Assembly (NCBI GenBank): GCA_003224635.1
Contig: QHZK01000288.1
Span: 1-7,945 of the forward strand
DNA: 7,945 nt
DNA from: Acidobacteriota bacterium
GTDB taxonomy: Bacteria; Acidobacteriota; Terriglobia; UBA7540
Direction: 5' to 3'
In this document: positions 6,206 to 7,945 of the stretch, in pieces
Layout: each line of letters opens with the position of its first letter
How positions within the stretch are numbered: the stretch's first letter is position 1
Program-made: the position numbers and the translations under genes
The notes under the pieces: generated by a model
Told to the model about the DNA's origin: nothing
The model's input: only the letters and a program-made list of their open reading frames with translations
Database searches by the model: none

Positions 6206-6255
6206 CACGGAGCATCTCCGTGACCTCAGTGTTGAAGCCTTGGAGGCACTGAGGT
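6206..6255. repeat. Inverted-repeat cluster of a dispersed CACGGAG/CACTGAGG element
   Basis: CACGGAG (6206-6212) and CTCCGTG (6216-6222) form a 7-bp palindrome with a 3-bp loop. ACCTCAGTG (6223-6231) and CACTGAGGT (6247-6255) form a 9-bp inverted repeat, with a nested GCCT/AGGC stem (6237-6247). On the minus strand this is the CACTGAGG...CACGGAG type of repeat scattered through acidobacterial and planctomycete genomes, which translates as NTEVTE-like peptides. Copy number in the genome is not visible here. Confidence 0.55.
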
Positions 6256-6347
6256 CGCAGCGAGAGTCCCGTTTGGTTGCGGCCCACAGTCTCGCTAATT
6301 ATGAGGACTTTCGGAGGCCAAGCCTTCGTTCGCTGGTGCGGAACATG

Positions 6348-6369
6348 GCGGCTTTGCGCCTTGGCGTGA
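6348..6369. repeat. Fragment of a dispersed GGCGCAAAG-type repeat
   Basis: On the minus strand the sequence reads CACGCC AAGGCGCAAAG, a degenerate tandem of 8-9 bp units. It belongs to a widespread class of intergenic repeats whose translations contain HAKAQ-like peptides. Recognition is from memory; only one imperfect copy is in the window. Confidence 0.35.
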
Positions 6370-6411
6370 GGATTCGCAAGTTTGCGTTTCGGCGGCCTGT
6401 TTTCGCCGCGA

Positions 6412-6440
6412 TTGCTGCTTCCGAGCTGCGGCATTACAAT
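6412..6440 (+). promoter_or_regulatory. Candidate promoter for the secreted coiled-coil protein gene
   Basis: TACAAT (6435-6440) is a 5/6 match to the -10 box. TTGCTG (6412-6417) stands exactly 17 bp upstream as a partial -35. Transcription would start near 6447, giving an mRNA leader of about 60 nt before the ATG at 6508. Confidence 0.45.
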
Positions 6441-6507
6441 GACTCAGGCAAAACTCGTGAACCCTGTGCTGGTGCGGGTCGCGAGCGGAACGGAGAGGGA
6501 ACTTAAG

Positions 6508-7002
6508 ATGCTTAAATGCAACTCTCGGCGCAGAATCCGGTTCGAGCGGGATAAGGAATCGCGCAGCCGCCGGCCCGCCCGGTCCGGTCGCGGTTCTTCT
6601 GCCTTCCTATGCCGGCAAGGACTGCTCGGCTCGACTCTCGGTTTGTTCTTACTGGTACCCTTTGCCTCGGGCTTGCGCTGGCGACAGCCGCTGCTCGCCT
6701 TGCCTTCCGCCGAAATCGGATACCAGTTGCCGGCCTCTCCGCCAACCTCACAGCAGGAGCACCTCCCCCCACCGGGGGAGGAGCCCGGACCTCCGCTGAC
6801 GAAGAAGCAGAAACAGCAACTCCTGAAATCAAATTTCGAGAAGATGAAGCGCGATGCCGATGAACTCTCCGAGTTGGCGAAATCGCTGCAAGAGGACCTC
6901 GACAAGTCCAACCAGAACGTGCTCTCGCTGAAAGTTGTCGGAAGGGCGGAGAAGATCGAAAAGCTGGCGAGGAAGATCAAAACCGCAGCGAAAGGACAGT
7001 AG
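6508..7002 (+). CDS. Conserved hypothetical secreted coiled-coil protein
   Basis: A 164-residue protein of unknown function. The start is the ATG at 6508, with GGAG/AGAGGG about 8 nt upstream. A basic N-terminus (RRRIRFERDKESRSRRP) precedes a hydrophobic stretch at about 39-54 (LLGSTLGLFLLVPFASGL), most likely a signal peptide or anchor. A Pro/Gln-rich linker follows (about 75-97), then a charged helical domain from about 98 to the end: LTKKQKQQLLKSNFEKMKRDADEL, then SLQEDLDKSNQNVLSL and AEKIEKLARKIK. I associate this C-terminal block with a small family common in acidobacteria that lacks an assigned role; the resemblance is recalled, not searched. A different frame (from 6609) encodes a signal-peptide-like start, so a frameshift near the N-terminus is possible. 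The stop codon is followed after 3 bp by heptamer array E. Confidence 0.75.
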   Translation: MLKCNSRRRIRFERDKESRSRRPARSGRGSSAFLCRQGLLGSTLGLFLLVPFASGLRWRQPLLALPSAEIGYQLPASPPTSQQEHLPPPGEEPGPPLTKKQKQQLLKSNFEKMKRDADELSELAKSLQEDLDKSNQNVLSLKVVGRAEKIEKLARKIKTAAKGQ

Positions 7003-7005
7003 AAA

Positions 7006-7045
7006 GGCAGTCGGCAGGAGGCAGTAGGCAGTGGGCAGTGGGCAG
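7006..7045. repeat. Heptamer tandem array E (GGCAGTN units)
   Basis: Five full 7-bp units beginning at 7006, 7013, 7020, 7027 and 7034, plus a partial sixth at 7041. Each starts GGCAG, followed by TC, GA, TA, TG and TG in turn. The array begins 3 bp after the stop codon at 7002 and lies in the 64-bp gap between two convergent genes. Confidence 0.92.
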
Positions 7046-7066
7046 AAGCCGCAAACCAGTGGAACC

Positions 7067-7651
7067 CTATTGGCTACCGCCCGGCGCGGTGACGACGTCC
7101 ATCCAGCGAACCTGGGACACGCGTCCCCCCTTAATCTCCAGGGACGCTCCCGCGACGTTCGGCAGTCTCTGCAGAGCGTCGCTCGATTTGCCGGACTTCA
7201 CGCGCCTCTGGAGTTCAATCTGACGCACCCATCTCGTGAGCAGATTGCCCCGAGACGGAGGGAGGAGCAAGCAGGAGCACCCCCGGGTGCGGCAGGCTTC
7301 TCGGTCCGGGTTCATCAGCACACCGCGGTGGCGTAGTTGGATGGCCTCTACGTCCTCCAAAGTCGATTGGCCGACCTGGAGGGCATCTACGTCCCGCAGG
7401 AAGCCTTCCTCGTTGTCCACACTGCGAACGGCCGACCCGTAGGTAAAACCAACAAGCAGGAGGACGAGGCCGGCGAACGCGCAGAGGGCAATCTTGGACC
7501 CCAGGCTCAGCCTCGGGCCGTGGCTCGCCCTGGGCTGCGCTCGCCCGACCGGCCGAGACGTTGACCGCTCGCCGGTGCGCGCCGCGCTTGCCCCGGACTG
7601 CGCCCCCTGCACGCGCGCGGTTACATCGACCGGGCCTCCTTTGCGCTTCAT
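7067..7651 (-). CDS. Hypothetical single-pass membrane protein
   Basis: A 194-residue protein of unknown function. The ATG at 7651 has a clear GGAGG about 8 nt upstream. Residues 1-48 form a basic, Ser/Ala/Gly-rich tail. One membrane helix lies at about 50-71 (SLGSKIALCAFAGLVLLLVGF). The remaining part is probably exported and contains FLRDVDALQVGQSTLEDVEAIQ (about 84-105), reminiscent of a helical segment in small acidobacterial membrane proteins. A cysteine cluster follows, C120, C125 and C127 (CRTRGCSC). The final region (LEIKGGRVSQVRWMDVV) looks like beta strand. The Cys cluster could bind metal or form disulfides; that is speculation. It converges on the coiled-coil protein gene, with array E between them. 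Confidence 0.75.
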   Translation of the reverse strand: MKRKGGPVDVTARVQGAQSGASAARTGERSTSRPVGRAQPRASHGPRLSLGSKIALCAFAGLVLLLVGFTYGSAVRSVDNEEGFLRDVDALQVGQSTLEDVEAIQLRHRGVLMNPDREACRTRGCSCLLLPPSRGNLLTRWVRQIELQRRVKSGKSSDALQRLPNVAGASLEIKGGRVSQVRWMDVVTAPGGSQ

Positions 7652-7714
7652 TTTTTTGCCTCCAGTTTGGACAGGCCGCGTCCACCGCGGCTGCCCCCCT
7701 TTAGTCCCCGCACC

Positions 7715-7720
7715 ACTATA
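7715..7720 (-). promoter_or_regulatory. Possible -10 box for the membrane protein gene
   Basis: On the minus strand TATAGT matches the -10 consensus in five of six positions, about 64 bp upstream of the ATG at 7651. No good -35 hexamer stands at the right distance; the nearest (TTGTAG) is 22 bp away. Confidence 0.25.
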
Positions 7721-7756
7721 CTGAGCGACCTAAGTTATGCCGCTACAACTTCGCGC

Positions 7757-7945
7757 TCACGACGGTTTGTCCAGAGCGGCGACGCGGGCATGCGCCTCCG
7801 CCTCCTCAGGGGCGCCGATCCGCATTCCGTAGAACGACCGGTACACGAAATAAAGCGACACGGCGAAAAACGCCGCCGCGAGTCCGCGCGCGAAAGCGGC
7901 GCCGCTGGTCGCCGTCAGCTTGACCGCGAGCTCCACCGCCAGCAA
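7757..7945 (-). CDS. Hypothetical membrane protein, C-terminal part
   Basis: The frame is open to the right edge of the window, so this is probably the last 62 residues of a longer protein; the TTG at 7945 is unlikely to be the real start. It contains one hydrophobic helix (AFARGLAAAFFAVSLYFVYRSF) and then a charged tail ending APEEAEAHARVAALDKPS. I do not recognise the family. It is on the same strand as the gene ending at 7067, with about 105 bp between them. Confidence 0.55.
   Translation of the reverse strand: MLAVELAVKLTATSGAAFARGLAAAFFAVSLYFVYRSFYGMRIGAPEEAEAHARVAALDKPS

Larger units (their letters stand above)
5836..6411. other. Long gene-free stretch with inverted repeats and dispersed repeats
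   Basis: No reading frame here has a ribosome-binding site, recognisable motifs or protein-like composition, so I see no gene. The right part encodes, in the minus frame, peptides such as HAKAQSR and NTEVTEMLRALR. These are the usual translations of dispersed DNA repeats, not of real proteins. Contents from left to right: an operator-like inverted repeat (5887-5906), alternative hairpins (5961-5990), a small GCGGC/GCCGC hairpin (6095-6107), heptamer array D (6124-6153), a terminator-like hairpin read on the minus strand (6156-6177), and composite repeats (6206-6369). Confidence 0.6.

Noticed and set aside
5899..6506. Several reading frames on both strands in the adaptor upstream region
   Set aside because: They lack ribosome-binding sites and known motifs, and their translations (HAKAQ-like and NTEVTE-like peptides) are those of dispersed DNA repeats.

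Overview
The window looks like a chromosomal segment of an Acidobacteriota genome. It is GC-rich. It carries an 808-residue MacB/FtsX-type permease with the internally duplicated layout typical of 'acidobacterial duplicated orphan permeases' (ADOP), a small secreted coiled-coil protein of a kind I associate with acidobacteria, and several kinds of intergenic repeat. This placement rests on protein resemblance recalled from memory, not on a search.

Layout. (1) Positions 1-249, plus strand: C-terminal part of a PIN-domain (VapC-like) toxin, cut by the window edge. (2) Positions 5772 down to 288, minus strand: a three-gene efflux locus in the order HlyD/MacA-type adaptor (4516-5772), MacB/LolD-type ATPase (2855-3583), duplicated permease (288-2714). 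Together these would form an inner-membrane ABC exporter coupled to a periplasmic adaptor; no outer-membrane channel gene is in view. (3) Between adaptor and ATPase, on the opposite strand, sits a complete VapBC-like toxin-antitoxin pair (3783-4477) with a GTGA start/stop overlap. Just upstream of it lie a perfect 7-bp-arm palindrome and what looks like the decayed N-terminus of an AbrB-type antitoxin. (4) Positions 5836-6507 hold no convincing gene, but contain operator-like inverted repeats, a heptamer array, a terminator-like hairpin and a composite dispersed repeat. (5) Positions 6508-7002, plus strand: a putatively exported coiled-coil protein. (6) Positions 7067-7651, minus strand: a single-pass membrane protein of unknown function. 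(7) Positions 7757-7945, minus strand: the C-terminal end of another small membrane protein, cut by the right edge.

The most unusual signal is a set of five short tandem arrays, all with a period of exactly 7 bp but with different unit sequences, and all in spacers between genes (2733-2767, 2821-2848, 4483-4513, 6124-6153, 7006-7045). Three begin or end within 2-6 bp of a stop codon, and two share an identical 19-mer. Read on a suitable strand, the units reduce to variants of AGTNNNN. They recall the heptanucleotide STRR repeats of filamentous cyanobacteria. They, and the antisense toxin-antitoxin insertion in the efflux operon, are the best leads here.
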